A DNA stretch of 64,000 nucleotides from Burhinus oedicnemus (Eukaryota; Chordata; Aves; Charadriiformes; Burhinidae), in the NCBI GenBank assembly GCA_008921705.1, contig VFFE01007640.1:365884-429883 (forward strand), in the 5' to 3' direction. Made by a program: the position numbers and the translations under genes. Each line of letters begins with the position of its first letter. The stretch's first letter is position 1. Shown in pieces: positions 25,637 through 42,592 of this stretch. The notes below the pieces were generated by a model. It did no database searches. It had not been told where the DNA came from and saw only the letters and a list, made by a program, of their open reading frames with translations.

Positions 25637-28600
25637 CACAGAAACCCACCAAGAACTTGTTCCAGCCCAAGTTTAAAATTTTAAGCAAATCCCAAAGCAG
25701 CTTGATTCAACCATGCACATCAGCAAGTCCCAAATCACTGATCCAGAATCTCTCTCCCTTGGCAGGAGGAACAACTGAAATCCCCACTCTCTGTTTCAGG
25801 CTTGATCTGCTTCATCCTGGCTTACCAAGACTTCTGTGTCTGCAGTTAGACCCCAACCAGTCCCTTTTCACTTTCCTACAAGTTTTCAACAGCTACAGAT
25901 AAAGCATTGTATGATCTCTATTATACCTTTCCCAAACCCATTTATTTCTCGTGTGTCTGAAGTGTATAAATTCCATCATGCTTTTCCAAAGGGAATGGGC
26001 ATCGTTGAATTACGGCTTATAAGAAGCTCCGATGCTTCTCACTGAAGGATCTGCAGAAGTATTTGCTAAAAAGAAACATTTTGTGAAAATACTTTTTTAT
26101 TCAAGTCACTCAGTAAGTCACTAGCTTTTTTTATCTTAGAAAATAAGATACTTTCTTTTCAAGATCTAAGCTTCTTGTTACATGTTAAGACTGTGATTAT
26201 GTTTCACCCTGTGAAAGACTCAAATTATTCCACGTCAGAAGCTCATATTTTCTTGCAGTTGTTTTCTTGTCAGTTTTCCTCAATGGCTTTTCACCAGCTA
26301 GGTTTTATTTCTTCTTTTTGTATGTATTGTATTCTAATCCACCGTCTATCTAAGATATTGTAAATAATTTTGCAATTCCCTTTGCTAAAGAGAAACTAAG
26401 TGGAGTCCTCTGTGTGCTCTGCATCTACCAGATATCAGACTCTGGAGAATTCTGTCATGGTTGTTTTCTTCAATTTGTTCAGTAACAATATTCTGACAAA
26501 ACAAACTTGTGAGAGAAGATGACCACTGAAATAATCCTTACAAAACTTTATGGAAATTCAGACTAGTCAGTATGGCCACTTAGGGATGTGGATGAATGGC
26601 CAAGTGATGTCTTTGTATATGCATTAAAGAAAGATTCACTCTTACATTTACTGACAATTTTTCAGCAAAGGCAAAACAGGCACCGGTCAGAAACCATGCT
26701 GGGCATCAGTAGGTGCCAGACCAAAAGTGTCTATAGCATTTAAACAAAAGTGAATGTGAAACGCATCTCCAAAAACTGTGGCATGTGTTTTACTAACTCA
26801 TAACAACCACCTCAGGCTGACTTGTAGCACAAGCATATTGTGCTCTAAGGAGTCCTGAGACACAAAATATTCTTAGTAAAAAGACCACATACTATAAATT
26901 CACCCTGTCCTTTTAAGATAAGGTGGGTCCCACTCCTCGCAGCCTGTCCTCTGGCAGAGGGACACATAACAGTGTTTGGCACAGCGGGCCTCTCTCCTGC
27001 TGTTGACAGTACCAGTTCTTGAATTGATTTTCACAGGTCAGCAGGGGGCAGGTATCAGGAGTCCTGCTCTGTGTTCCTGGGCTTATCACGTCAAATGCAG
27101 TTTGATGAGACAATTCACTTCTCGGTCACAAGCTCCAATATCATTATAAGAATTCTAACTTTAGAACAAACAATACGAGGTTTTGGGTTTAGGCAGCCCA
27201 AGGTTTGGTATGCAGCCTTCATTTATTTGAGTGTTGCCTTCAAGAAGACAGGATGCCCTCTGCCTGCCGGATTTAATTCAGGCTGCTTTAAACATTAGAT
27301 GAGCATAAAATGAAGCAGCATTTATTTTATAAAACAAATAATTAACTTCCTGATTATAGTATTATAAACAAGGGCTTGGATTTGTCTCACCTAAGTGGGA
27401 GAGCTGATCATTGTCAGCTCTGCTCATGGTCAGTAAAAGAGATGAGTGTTTCTAGAACATACTTCATTTGATCTCTTTTAGAGGTCTGTCTAGGCACAAA
27501 AAGTGTCTGTTTCCCTATGTGGACTGTAAAGGATTCTAGATCACTAATTCAGAAACAAGTGTCCACACTACTCAAAAAAGCAAAACAAAATGAGACACAA
27601 TCCTGGAGCATGCTCAAACACGTGTGTTAAGCATGGGTGTCTTAAAATTTTGTTCCTCCTCAGATGCTCTGCTATCTATTTAGCTTTATGCCCACTTCAG
27701 CTTGTCCTGGGGATTTCTTTGTGCATACACTTGAGACCTTTGTAACCTTCCTCTGCCTTCATTTGTTCGTCCCATATGACTCCAGGATCAGCATTTAATC
27801 TAGGCATGCATGTGATATCTGAGGGTCATCCCCATCTTTGCACCCTGTGATTAGGCTTTGAGATAAGAAATGCAAGTAGCACACTCCCTGTATACTGTAG
27901 CCAGAGATTTCTTTGAATTTTCAATCATATTTCTAGCCCGTAATTAACACATTCCTTCTTGTCTCAGTGGCTTCCTTACATGTTATAACATCTTCATGAC
28001 TGCTGCAACACTTCAAAATGATAGATCATTGAAGTATCAACTATACATCCCTCTTATTACATTTTTTAGTTCCAAGACACTGTCAGCTTTCCATAAAGGC
28101 TACATATGAAATATTAATAATATAATTGACAAATTTGGCATTTAGAAATTTTCTCCTGTATTATTCTCCTGAACTCCCACTTTTTATGAGTTTTACCATC
28201 ACAGCCTCCTTCCTCACAATAGTTTTACTAACCAAATTTAAAAAATAAAGCAAAAGCTAAGCCTGGGGTTCTCCCCTATTCGATGACTGCTCACAGTTCA
28301 CAACTGCTCTTCAAAAGCCTCTCCCACCTCCCTTATGTCTGAGTTTGGTATTAAGCCGCCTGCTAAAGCAGGTTGGGATGTTGCAGGCAAACACCAGCCT
28401 GTTACATACACATGGCAGCCGGAGACAAACAAGCACCACTTGGCACCATTTTTTGGATGCGTGGTAAGAAAGATGGAGGAGGACACATGGCCAAACCTAC
28501 CACGCCCCTGTTCAGTTGTTCCCAAGGTGATGGCCATTCTCAAACGTCATGCCAGTGTGCACACTGTAGAATTTTACAGTCCTCCTTTTTCCCCAGTCTT

Positions 28601-31600
28601 ACTGCTACTTGCATCATGCAACCACTAGGTACGATATTTTGCAGCACTCCCTACTGCAGACCATGCATCTCTGGGCATCCAACTTGTCCCTGCCTCATCT
28701 GTTAAGACTTACCCTGTGAATTCTTGCCTGATTCCCACCATTATCAATCAGTGTCTCGTAGCCATAAAAATAAATAAAATTTATTTTCAGGAGTAATAAA
28801 CAACCTTTATTTTATTTTCAGAAGGGAGGGAACCTGAATCTAAACCAGACTTATATCCAGACTTCAGAGCTCTTAGACTTTTCCATTCCTCTGCCATACT
28901 TTGTAAGTTGGGAATAGATGTAGGAGGCATATCAAAAGGGCATTAAGTGAAAGTGTGTTACATATTTTCCCACCTTCCTACATATACTTGCACCACAAAA
29001 TGAAGATTTGACAGGATGGACTAAAGCCAAATCATTGATACCGGTGATTCTTTCCACTGACTTTTATGATTTTGATATGTTTTTGAGTTGTGATTGTTCA
29101 TTTTGTAGCTATACATGAAATCTAACAGATCTACAAAGTGCTAATTAAGGAAAGTAAAGTATATTCATATAATCATATACAATAGAGATCAATATGACAG
29201 GTTGTTTTCCCCATCTCTAGTAAACACTTCAGAACGAAACAAAATAGCTATTTGAAAGAGAAATACATGCAACAAGAGATTTAGCACTGTCAATTAGCAT
29301 TTAAATCCAGTAGAAAATATTCTACAACATTCTGATATATGTTCATGGTAGTATGAGGCTGCAGGACTATATTATCACATAACCCAATAAAAAGGGACAA
29401 GATTTCTTTCCACTTTAAGTGCATTGGAGAAGCACAGCTAAGTTTATATTAGCATATCACAAATGTGAAACTGGGACAGGGACTCGATGTGAAATTAGAA
29501 CAGCAGCTGGTATCCTGTTAGCAAGTAAAGTGTGTTTGCTTAGGGGAAAAAAAAGACCAATGTAAAATGAAGCCATGCGAATGAACAGAGAACAATCAGT
29601 CAGTAAAGGCTCTGTGAACTGCACTGCCTGTCTCGGGTTGTCTCTGTACTGCGCTATAGGTCATTTCACCAAAATATATATTTAGTGGGGTCAGATCATG
29701 TTCCCAAATGTGAATTATCAAGAAGGTATTTTCCCTTATATACAATCTGAAAATTATTAAAATTTAGACTCTCACAGTTTTGGCCATGTTTTTGAGTCTA
29801 TTTTTTTTTTCTTGCATCATGCAGTTCAATGAAGTATGAAGCAAAATTTCATATCCTCTTATAGAACACAGACAGGTAGGCAGGCAGAACGCACAAAATA
29901 CTTTATATTTCTCACAAAAATGTTCACTAATTGTTTACAATTGTTCATAAAAAATATAGTACATCTTTTAACAGCCAACCAGAGAACAACAAACTTTCAA
30001 AGCCGTGTTTTCTTCTTTGACTTCCTTTCACACCGTCCAGTTTGCACAACGGGAATCAGCCACTTTATTGTCCCATTCTTCACCCCCTCTTTCTCCACCT
30101 CTTCCTCTCTCCCAGAGAGACAACAGTTACATCTTTCACTCCATCTCCTAGCCAGCACGATGCGTCACCAACAGCGTGTTGGGGCAGCCCTTGAGGACAC
30201 ATGCAATACTCTGCTCTGACCCTGTGGGTTGGTGTTCAAGACAGGAGGCAAGTGCAAATGCTCTTCCAGGCCAGCTGGCTGGCTGAGACAGTTATTGAAG
30301 AACGCCTGTTATGTCCTCTCTTTTCAGCTCTTTCCCCTAATTACCATGGGTTTACCAATATTTAATGCTTACCAAAGTAATGAGTATTTAAGGTATCTGT
30401 TGTCTAGCAGTCTAACTTGCCTTGCCTACACTTGAATATTTATAAAATAGTCTGAGTTTAATTATTTTAGAAAGAATCCAATATAATCTGAGGTCCTGCA
30501 GAATACATGGGCAGACACTTAATTCTAAATATCATCCATAACTTAGACTTAACTTACACCAGAAAAGCAGCTCCAAAATTACAAGGAAATGGAGGAATGA
30601 GTACAAAATCCTTACATGCTCGATGACAAGGACCATAAACCTGTTCTCACATTCCAGGCACTGGATGGAAATGCAGCATTTGGTCTCTTAAGCCTTCCTT
30701 GCAGCATTCTTTGCCCTTTTGACAAATACCCACTTAAAAGGCTCTTGTTATCTTGCTGTAGTATTGTCTCACAAAATGTGAACCTAGAAACCAGATTCTA
30801 AGGAAATGAGATTCCTGTGTAGGGTCTCAGCAGCTCTGAGTGACTATTGAGCAGCAGATCCCTCAGCCAGAGGGATGGCTCAGCTCTCCTCCCAGCATGC
30901 CACCACACAACATGTCTTGCATGCCAAGGGAGTGGTACATTCTTCCACGTGAAGGACTGTAACCCCCTTCTGCTTTTCCACAAGAGGAAGATGGGCTGGA
31001 ATATGGTCTTCAATAGCCATATTCAGATTGCTTGCTCAGTTGCTGCTGTGGCATCTGAGACCAAGAGACGCGCTTTCAAGGCCACCAAACTTGGCTTCTT
31101 ACATACTTGGTAAGCAGAAGCTGGGAGGCGGGGATGACATTTGAGATAAGTTTCTACAGGAGAAACTCTCAGAGGCAATTACATGCCTCTACTGACTCCA
31201 GTGACCCTGCATGGCCAGTGTCCTTAAGCACTCTATTAAAGTTAAATATTATAATAGTTACATCCCAGACTACTACCCATTGCCGCCTGAATACAGACCT
31301 GACTGACTTTGCTCTTTTGGATTTGCTTCAGAGGACTAAAGTGGTGTGTTGCTGTTTTATAAAAACTAAAACTATGAAATCTTAATTGCACCCTGATTTG
31401 GTGATTTCATAACATGATGTTTTTAATGCATCTGTTCTAGGTTTGTATAAGGCTTTAAAATATTGTTACGCATTGATAGACTAGTGTAGTGAAGCCAAAG
31501 CACCAGTATAAAACCTTCAGTCTCAACAGCCTCGTTAACATTAGAATGATTAAGCAATACCGGCCAAGCACCACTGCACCACATAGAATAGTGTGAGTTT

Positions 31601-32435
31601 TCAATGTCATAAAGACTAAAGATATACCATACTTTACACAAGTTGAAAATATATCAATTTTTTATCATCCTTTCCTAATTTTTGCAGGCAAACAGTACCA
31701 CTTCCATCCTGCCAATAATAACATGCAAAAAGAATATCTTGACTGCAACTCCACCTACACATTTTTTTTCATGCTTTTTATACGTAGTTAACTATTGCCT
31801 TCCTGGAGTATATTTTGATTCCATGTTAATCGCATGGGGAACGGCTGGTTTAACTATCACAGAATAGTCATGCCGGTATATCCTTCTAAGTACTTACCTT
31901 CCTTTTCTCCAGATGAGATGATTTGGCTGATGAGTTGCCAGAATGTCAAACTGAGGGATTGCTGTCTAGTTTGAAAGTCAGGAAGGGTGACTGCAGGTAA
32001 AGGCTTAAGGGAAGAGGTGAGAAAATTTAAAATAACAGTAGGACATCAAATCTCAACTGAGGACAAAATGATCTTCAAACAAAAATGAGGAAGAGTGGTC
32101 TGCACAACTGACACTGTGTTAGCTCAAGAAGAACAAATTGGGCATGCTTACTGCATGACTGAAGATCAGTATGCCTGAAAAATGGTAAAAAGACTCTGGA
32201 CTCAGAAAAGACCAAGATAAAGGCCAAGGATGCATAACTAGCCCAGATAACAATCAAATATCTTTAGAATTAATGGTCAGTATCACAGTATTATCCTATA
32301 ATGCCTACAGTTCATTTACAAGAAATGTTTGGGTGAAAATACTCAGGGATGCAAACAGACTATTATACTATTATGGAAAAGAATTTGCCTGAAAATATTT
32401 GACTTAAAGCGCTTTGAATTGTGGTTGCAGTGACT
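25637..32435. other. unassigned DNA (6.8 kb)
   Basis: No gene or interspersed repeat recognised. Frames of 81-110 codons overlap on both strands at 28298-28705 and a 127-codon + frame lies at 29836-30219, all without known domains. Two TTTATTTTCAG words 31 bases apart (28780-28790, 28811-28821) resemble splice acceptors but lead into no recognisable exon. Confidence 0.5.
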
Positions 32436-32520
32436 TAGAATAGAATCACAGAATCGTTTAGGTTGGAAAAGATCTTTAAGATCAAGTCCCACCATTAACT
32501 TAACACTGCCAAGTCCACCA

Positions 32521-35252
<2,732 letters not shown>

Positions 35253-35362
35253 GTTGTGTGCATTGGTGCAGATGCACTTCAGCTGGGCTATTGATCCTGC
35301 CACCTCTTTGAGGGGAGAAGCTTTAATTCCTACATGACCATTCCCAGGTGCTTCCGTGATTT

Positions 35363-36048
35363 CTAACACATCAATGACCCTTGTGTCTTTGCTGCTACAT
35401 GGATCTCCATCCCCTGCCTCCACTGGGATGGTAGACCAAAAGACCTTGCTAGCACACTGTCCCTCAAACATTTGTGTGCCACCCCCAGGCTTATCTCTAG
35501 CGAACCTGGCTTTATCCCTTTCCCCCTCCAAATGTAGTTTAAAGCCCTTTCAATGATCCCCGCTAACTCCTGTGCAAGGATCCTTTTCCCCCTTTGAGAC
35601 AGGTGTACCCTGTCTGTCGCCTGCAGGACTGGTGTCGTGTAAACCGACCCATGATGAATAAACCTGAAGTCCTGTCGGTGACACCAGGCTCGGAGCCAGG
35701 TATTGATCTGCTGGCTTTTGCTGTTTCTTCCCTCGTCATTCCCTGTAACTAGAGGGATAGAGGGGAACTGCTCCTGATCCCTTAACCAGTTGTCCCAAGG
35801 CCCTGCAGTCTCTCTTGATTGCCCTTGGACTTCTTGTTGCAACTTCATCACCGCCTACCTGAAAAATCAATAATGGATAATAATCAGAGGGCCATACCAG
35901 AGTAGGAAGCTTTCTCTTCACATCTTTAACCCGGGCCCCAGGGAATGCAACAGACTTCCCTGAGAAGTGGGTCCGGTCTGCATATTGAGCCTTCTGTTCC
36001 CTTCAGAAGGGAGTCTCCTATGACAATGACCCATCTTTTTTTCTTTAT
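35363..36048 (-). pseudogene. CR1 ORF1 remnant: SGNH (GDS) hydrolase-like domain
   Basis: ORF1 of CR1 encodes a chaperone-like protein ending in an esterase-like SGNH domain. The landmarks appear in order on the - strand: a GDS motif (codons 36010-36018, context VIVIGDSLL), PLLIFQVGGDEVA near 35840-35880 at the position where SGNH enzymes have GxND, and DRVHLSQRGK with the catalytic Asp/His pair (35597-35614) close to the end. The three blocks lie in different frames: an extra base near 35945 and another indel near 35750-35790 break the protein. The N-terminal half is absent by truncation. The last frame stays open about 60 codons past the expected ERALN end into the spacer before ORF2, so the ORF1 stop may have been lost; that is from memory of the family and uncertain. 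Confidence 0.85.
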
Positions 36049-36049
36049 G

Positions 36050-39000
36050 GAAGAAGTATTGAAGCAGCTTCTTGATAGCACTTAGGATCAGTACATAGCC
36101 TGGAATGTAAAATAACTTGTCTTCTATACCATTAAGTTTCCTAAGGGTTTTACTATTTTAATGCCATTTGGATTCATTCCCTCTGTCAATCCTTTCTCAA
36201 TGTAAAGGCTCCAAACTGTTCCTCCTCTAATATGCTGCACTACGGAAATTCACTGTAGACAGACTTCAGGATATTCAAAAGGATAATTTATCAATAGAAT
36301 TTAAGCTCAGTTCAAGTAAACAAAAAGAAAGACCAGCATAACCCTGTAACAGTGCTTATTTTCTGTGTTTTAGCAGAAAATTAAAACTCACTGATAATAA
36401 CTGACAGTGGGGTTTTTTTCTTCCATTTTGTCCCACCTGAAACAAAACACTTTGCATACCTCGTATGCTGTCAATTCTTGTTTTGCATCTTCAAAGTTAT
36501 CTAGTTGAGAACACATAATGGCAACTGACACAACCCGTGTATATACACTATCGATGCACTCTTAATTCATTGAACTTAACTGCCTTAAGCATGTTGTCCT
36601 TTTTGTAACAATTAATAAAAATCCTGGGTTTCTGAAAGCCTGTCAGAAAGCAGCAGCATTAAAAAACAATTGCTTATATATCTATTTCATCCTGAAACTG
36701 AACTACATGCAATCATGCAAATAATTGAGGAAGGGATGGCTGACATATTTTAAAGTGTACAGATGAAAGTGATACAGCTCCAGAAAAAACTCTTGCTTGA
36801 AAATCTGAGCAATGGAATTTAAGACTATGTTTGACTTGAGAACAGTCAGTGAGGAAATGAGCTGATGATCTGAATCATGAAATAGCCACGCTGAAACGCA
36901 TTGTCTCATTTGCTTTCCTTAATAGAAATATGAACCTACATGATGAGAGAGCCAGATACAAAAGTATTCACTATTCAGGTGTATTTTCATATACCTAATA
37001 TGGAGATGATTTTTAGGCCATTTTGATGTGTAATCATATAGTAAATGGAAATTCTTTGATAAGTTTTCTGACCTCACTGCACATACAATTTCCCTGCAGT
37101 TGTGGCAATAGGTCTGAACTTTATTTAGGTAAGATTGCACTGGGTAGCAAAACTGCTTTTGGAACAGCAGAAGTTTTTCATCTTTGATGTACTAATATGA
37201 TGTAAAAAAGAAACTGCTGCCTTCTGAATTCCACAGAAGAAGAAAAGTTTTTAGCTAATAAATCCATAAATGCTACACTGAAAAAATGGGTTAAGAACAC
37301 AGCGAGGCTGCACAGTCAAATACTCAGACATTAGATGATTAGCAAATCCGTGTTCCCATGCAGAACGTGTACTCACGCCTCTCAGGAAGGACAATACCAT
37401 CCCCACCAGCGCATTCGCTAACACTGAAATTTTATTTGAGGCATTCAGCATGGGAAGTATTGGAGTTAAAAACAATGGGAAACAGTCTTATAATGGGAAG
37501 ACCTTGGGTGTGCTTAAGGTTAGGATATATTCCTGCAGATACTTGGATACTTTAGGGCTTCAAAATTCACCCCAAAGTAATAAATATTAGGGCTGTAACT
37601 TACAGAGAACTACTAAGGCTTGGGATTTGTAAGCAGTTAGGAGTTGAACCTTGGTATCCTTACTTGCACTTAAAAAATGACATTTTCATCACTATGTCTT
37701 TAACATTTTTTGCAGTAGAGCATTTGCAGAACATCAGTGACAGTAACTGTGATAGAAGTGCCAATTTGTAGCGTTATAACAAGATGACAGATATTTCTTC
37801 CCAAGAGATATCAGCTATTTATAGTAACTCCTTGTTCCCTGCCCCTCCAGCCTCTTTCTACCATTTCTTTTCTAATTTCCAGCCCTCTGCTGCCTACTAC
37901 CACCTTTTCCGCCCTTTCCATTCCCTTTCTCCACCAATTTCACTATGCTTTTTACAATGTCTTGCCCTTTTCTACCAATCTCTACTTTAATTTTTTCATA
38001 ACTCCAGCATAGCCTAGGGTAGGAATGACTCATCCCTTCACTCTTACTCTAGACAAACCTTTTACACTTTTATGTTACATCATTTGCAATAGTTACCTTT
38101 TTAATTGTATTTTAAGGGGGTACCTCAATGAAATATGGTAACAAGTGGCTTTAAAACTGCTCAGTTCTAATAAAAGGATTCCAAGAACAAAGTATATTTC
38201 ATCAATTAGCTGAATGTGCTAGACACAAACCTACCTTAAATTTCAATTTCAAATGCAAATTAAACTTTGTAGGTTGCAGTGATTGGAGTGGGTTTACAAG
38301 CTTGCAAGGTTGCTTCTCCATTGCTTTGTCTAATACGTACTTTTCTACTTAAATATGTATACAGAAAATAATGACTGCCGCTCACAGTCATTCACAGCCA
38401 TTTTGCTGGTGCGGAGCAAACTGGCTTAGATGCCCTAAGGGAACTATACTCTGAATGACCCTAACAAGAAAGGAAGCCAGAAGGTAATATTCTGATCTAA
38501 ATGAAGACAAAGCAAATATTGCCATTTATTTCAGCCAGGACAAGATTATTCACGGCCATCTGCAATGCACTTATACAAATGTTCGTAATCCTCTTCTCAG
38601 GGTACTGAAAAAGAAGCTGCTTAAATCTTCCCTACTCACCAAACAACATAGTAAGGTAAGGGTCTGCCAGCCTAAAATGTTGTCTTCAAACCTGAGCCCT
38701 CCTGTAGCACCCTGGCCGGCCAGTTAGACTGTAGAAGCTATTAAGATCACATCGCACCGTGCTGCAACTCATTTCACTATATCACGGAGTGGGACTATGA
38801 ATAAGAACCTTCTGTCTGGATCACAGTCAACCCTTACAGTAACTGCTGATCTGCATTTCTTACTGGTACAGTAACAAAATAATGCCTGTCAAACACTGAC
38901 ATTTAATATCTTCTGTCTGGGAAATGGAAGAAAAATGTAGTATCTGGAACAGAAGACAGCCCAGAGTCAACGTGTAAGTGGTGAGTATTTTTGACTTCTA

Positions 39001-41501
39001 AACTAATGAGTAAATGGTATTCCTCTTCATTAAAATTCAAGCACAGATAAATAATGTATAGATCTACTGATACACAGAAATATTCTGGGTTGCTTTGGGT
39101 TTTACTTTTGCCACTCTTCTGTTATGTCTACTTATACAGTGGGAGAGGCACCATACAGACACCTGTGAAAAAGAAAGATCCTGGTGACACTCAGCATTGC
39201 CACAACCATGGCCTCGGACTATTGATTTCTCAAAACCAGAATCAGATGCCTGATCCTCAAGCTGTGATCAGGACAAGTGAAGCATCTGCGGCTGGGAATC
39301 ACAGAAACCAGTATGCTGAGCAAGAGGAAACCAGAAAGGGCAATATGCCCTATAAAGGCCGTGTTCAAACTCACACTCCCGGAGATTTAAGCTTCTCCTA
39401 GAAGTCCAACTTAGACTGAGATTCACAGCTGGCATCTCTCCTCCTGGAACTAGTGCCTAAATAATTATTTTCTGTACACCTACCTCTACTGACCCTTCAT
39501 TTTCACTTTTTAAGATATCTAGAAGCAAAACCAGCAGGGCTGCTTCTCATATGGTACCTAAAGATTAGAGTGAAATTGTTCAATGTATTTAGCATGAATG
39601 AGATTAACCCCACATCTCCAAGCCTCCAGGAGAATCCTCTGCCTCCAGGTTATGGGCCAGCAATAGCAATGCTCCCTCTAGCATCTCCTTCCTTCTGCTC
39701 TAAGAGCCCTAGAACATGCCTGATTAAGTGGTACTGAATGATAAGGATACTTTTTCATATCAGGGAAATCCTGGCTACGTTTTCCGTCTTCCAACCCTGC
39801 CTACACCATTTTCTCCAAAAACTCCTCACTGAAGACATCTCTGGGAGCTCACAGCGAATGCTGCAGTGAAGGAAACTCAAGATAATGTGTGTTTGGGGCT
39901 CTGGATGCCAATCCATTCTCTACATGACTGGAGGCTGATATGAGCACTTCTGGGCTAATCAGAATGAACAGGTGTAAAAGCTTCTATATAAGAACTTTTT
40001 CTAACTCCTTGTTTTATAATAACTATAATCATAAATGCAGAGAATTGCATGTGGTATGAGCAAGAGCTGAGACGTGAAGATCCCAAGTTCCCAGCCTCAT
40101 CTCTGAGTGAGAGCCTACGCTCCTGAACAACTTGTTCAATGACCCTAACAGTGACCTCCTACGGGAAAAATAGGACACATGCATTTCCTGCCTCCTGTTG
40201 ATAGGACCACCATTGTGCCTTTTTGTCAAACACTTCTTTCTCATCACATATCTAGGAGAACGTTCAGTCCTCTTCTCTGACTAGACCAGACCAGACAGCA
40301 CTTCCCAGACCAATAAGAGAAGCAAAACTTTTACAGAGAGCAGTAATGACTACGCAGGAAATTCAAATTAATATGGTTAGCCACATCTGGTTTACTATTT
40401 TAAAAGACTGTTTTGATAGTCTTTGAGAGAAAAGTTAAAGAGGGTGAGAAAAGTTTTATTTTACTTCCAGTCCCAAACACACTTCTGGCTTTTCATTTCC
40501 TATTTCCTGGCTAGTGATAAGCGAGCTCTCATCTTTCGATCCCTTCAGACTCCCTGCTTTGTTTTCCCTGGCAGAAGCTAGCGTTCTGTGGTCCCTGGAG
40601 AGGCTGTGAAACCCAGAGTGGCTCTCTAATAAGTTATGGAAGAGCGGGACAGAATGTGTACTTGGCTTGCTCTTCAAGGGTCATGGTACATTAAATGGCT
40701 AATCTAAAGTTTGGAAAACTTCAATTAGTTTACTTTCATGAGAATGAGCAGAACTCCTGAAACTACTTCACCCACAGAGAGTTTAGGCAAGCTTGGAAAG
40801 GACTCCGTAAGGGTTCAACACCCTGATGTCCTCAAGGAAGAGTGGTTGCCAGTATTCAAGCATGGAAATGAGACCCAGGAGCCAACAGGTCTAATCCTGC
40901 CTCTGCCAATGTGTACAGGTTTCACCTAAACGTATGCATGTATCAGGTTTTTTTACAAGAAGTATTTACAATGTCTCCTGAATGCTCTGCATAGAAGAAG
41001 TAAAGAGTATTATTGTTATTCTAGGAAGTGTTGATTAAAAGATTCCATCAACAATGAAAAGACCCCTTCTGCCTGTCAAATAAGTTTTGCTATGTTTACA
41101 TATATCCTAGACTTCTCCTTGCAACCTCTTCAAGAACTACAGATTAGTGTTGGCTATGTGTCCACAACAGCATACTCTCCCATACTCCAGGGCTTGGCAT
41201 TTCTTAGGACATTGAGTAAACCAGTTAAAGAGAATTTCTAGTACATTTCCATATGTAACCTACACAAAGGATTACGTATTTAGTGGTTTAACTGTGCTGA
41301 CCACCACAAGAGTGCCATGTCCTTCTCTATAAAATGGATGGAATCTGACTCAAATATGCTGCAATAATTTTTTTTCTCAACATTGTGTAAGTAATGATCT
41401 TCTCTTTCTGAGAAAACCATCAGATTCTTTCACAACACTGTTTACATAAAGATGTAAGTGTGAAGCATTGATATAAAATGGATAACGCAATTTGGACTGA
41501 G
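36050..41501. other. unassigned DNA (5.4 kb)
   Basis: Nothing recognised. Frames include a 115-codon + frame at 39054-39401 with a hydrophobic start (LLWVLLLPLFCYVYLY) but no recognised family; one such frame is expected by chance in this length of DNA. A pyrimidine-rich part lies at 37835-37990. Confidence 0.5.
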
Positions 41502-41523
41502 TACTCACAGTACTCACAGTACA
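41502..41523 (+). repeat. 9-bp tandem repeat
   Basis: TACTCACAG occurs twice in tandem (41502-41510, 41511-41519) followed by a partial third unit TACAC. Confidence 0.85.
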
Positions 41524-42008
41524 CGCTTTTTGGACTGTCACCAAAAAGTGACAGCCTTCTTCCCACAGCCAGTAGGTTATATCCAAGCATCCAGCATTCC
41601 AAAAAGACATTACCAACTTTACAAGAATCCTAACAAACGAAGCACAAATAAACTAAATGATCAATGTAAATTAATTTCTGGAGAAATACCACAAGAAACA
41701 AATAAGTAGATAAATAAAATGATATTTATTTCTAAAGCACTGTCCTTCATGCAAAAGCATGAGGTGACCAACAGATATAACCCAGTCTGTCATTAATAAA
41801 AACACCTTCTGTCTAAGTTCATTGTCCACCAGGAACAACAAAAAAAAGACCAAAAACAAAAAAGGAGAATCTGACATTCACATATGCATGCAGATTTACC
41901 TCTATATAACATTTAAACAAGGTTTAACATGTATAACTATCAGCTACCTGGTATGGAATGCACGGCAAGGAAAAGGATATAAGTAGGGGTTCAGGAGTGA
42001 GACAAGAA
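41524..42008. other. unassigned DNA
   Basis: AT-rich, nothing recognised. Confidence 0.5.
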
Positions 42009-42056
42009 GAAATGTTGGCTGAGTAGCTGGTGGAAATGTTGGCTGAGTAACTGGGG
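42009..42056 (+). repeat. 24-bp tandem duplication
   Basis: GAAATGTTGGCTGAGTAGCT... (42009-42032) is repeated directly at 42033-42056 with two or three differences. Confidence 0.9.
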
Positions 42057-42592
42057 AGAACTGTCAGGCCAGTGATGAATATTAGAACCAAGAATGGATT
42101 CCAAAAGAAGTTGTAGAAGACCCACCACTGGATAAATCCGAAATATTAGTCTTATCTAAGTTTACAATATTAGTAACAACATTGATAAAGGATGCAACCA
42201 CACACATTTCAGAAAACAGAAATACCCAAGGACTATTTGCTCATATGAATGTTGGAAGTTAATCAGTTTTGGTCACATCTTATTTTTGCAATTTTATCTA
42301 ACAAACTTTGAGTGGTAATAGAATTGATTGTGGGATTATTCTCAATGACTTCAGCGATTATGCTTCCATTTCTTGCTCTTTTATTTGCCATCAAGAATGT
42401 GTTCTGTGCAAATAAATGGGACGGAAACAGTTTCCTTATTAATAAAAGCACACTTTCCCCCAGTCTCACTCTAGGACAGATCCAGGATTTCATCTGTGCT
42501 TCACTCTAGTCAAATTTGAGCAATATTTCTATGAATTTTGATCATTAATAAATCTACATAGAGAGATTTATTTCCATATAATGGATCATAAC
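42057..42592. other. unassigned DNA
   Basis: Nothing recognised. A 76-codon - frame at 42263-42493 has no identifiable domain. Confidence 0.5.

Noticed and set aside
39054..39401. 115-codon + frame with a hydrophobic N-terminal segment resembling a signal or membrane anchor
   Set aside because: The rest is low in recognisable motifs, no promoter or splice context is visible, and frames of this length are expected by chance in 64 kb.
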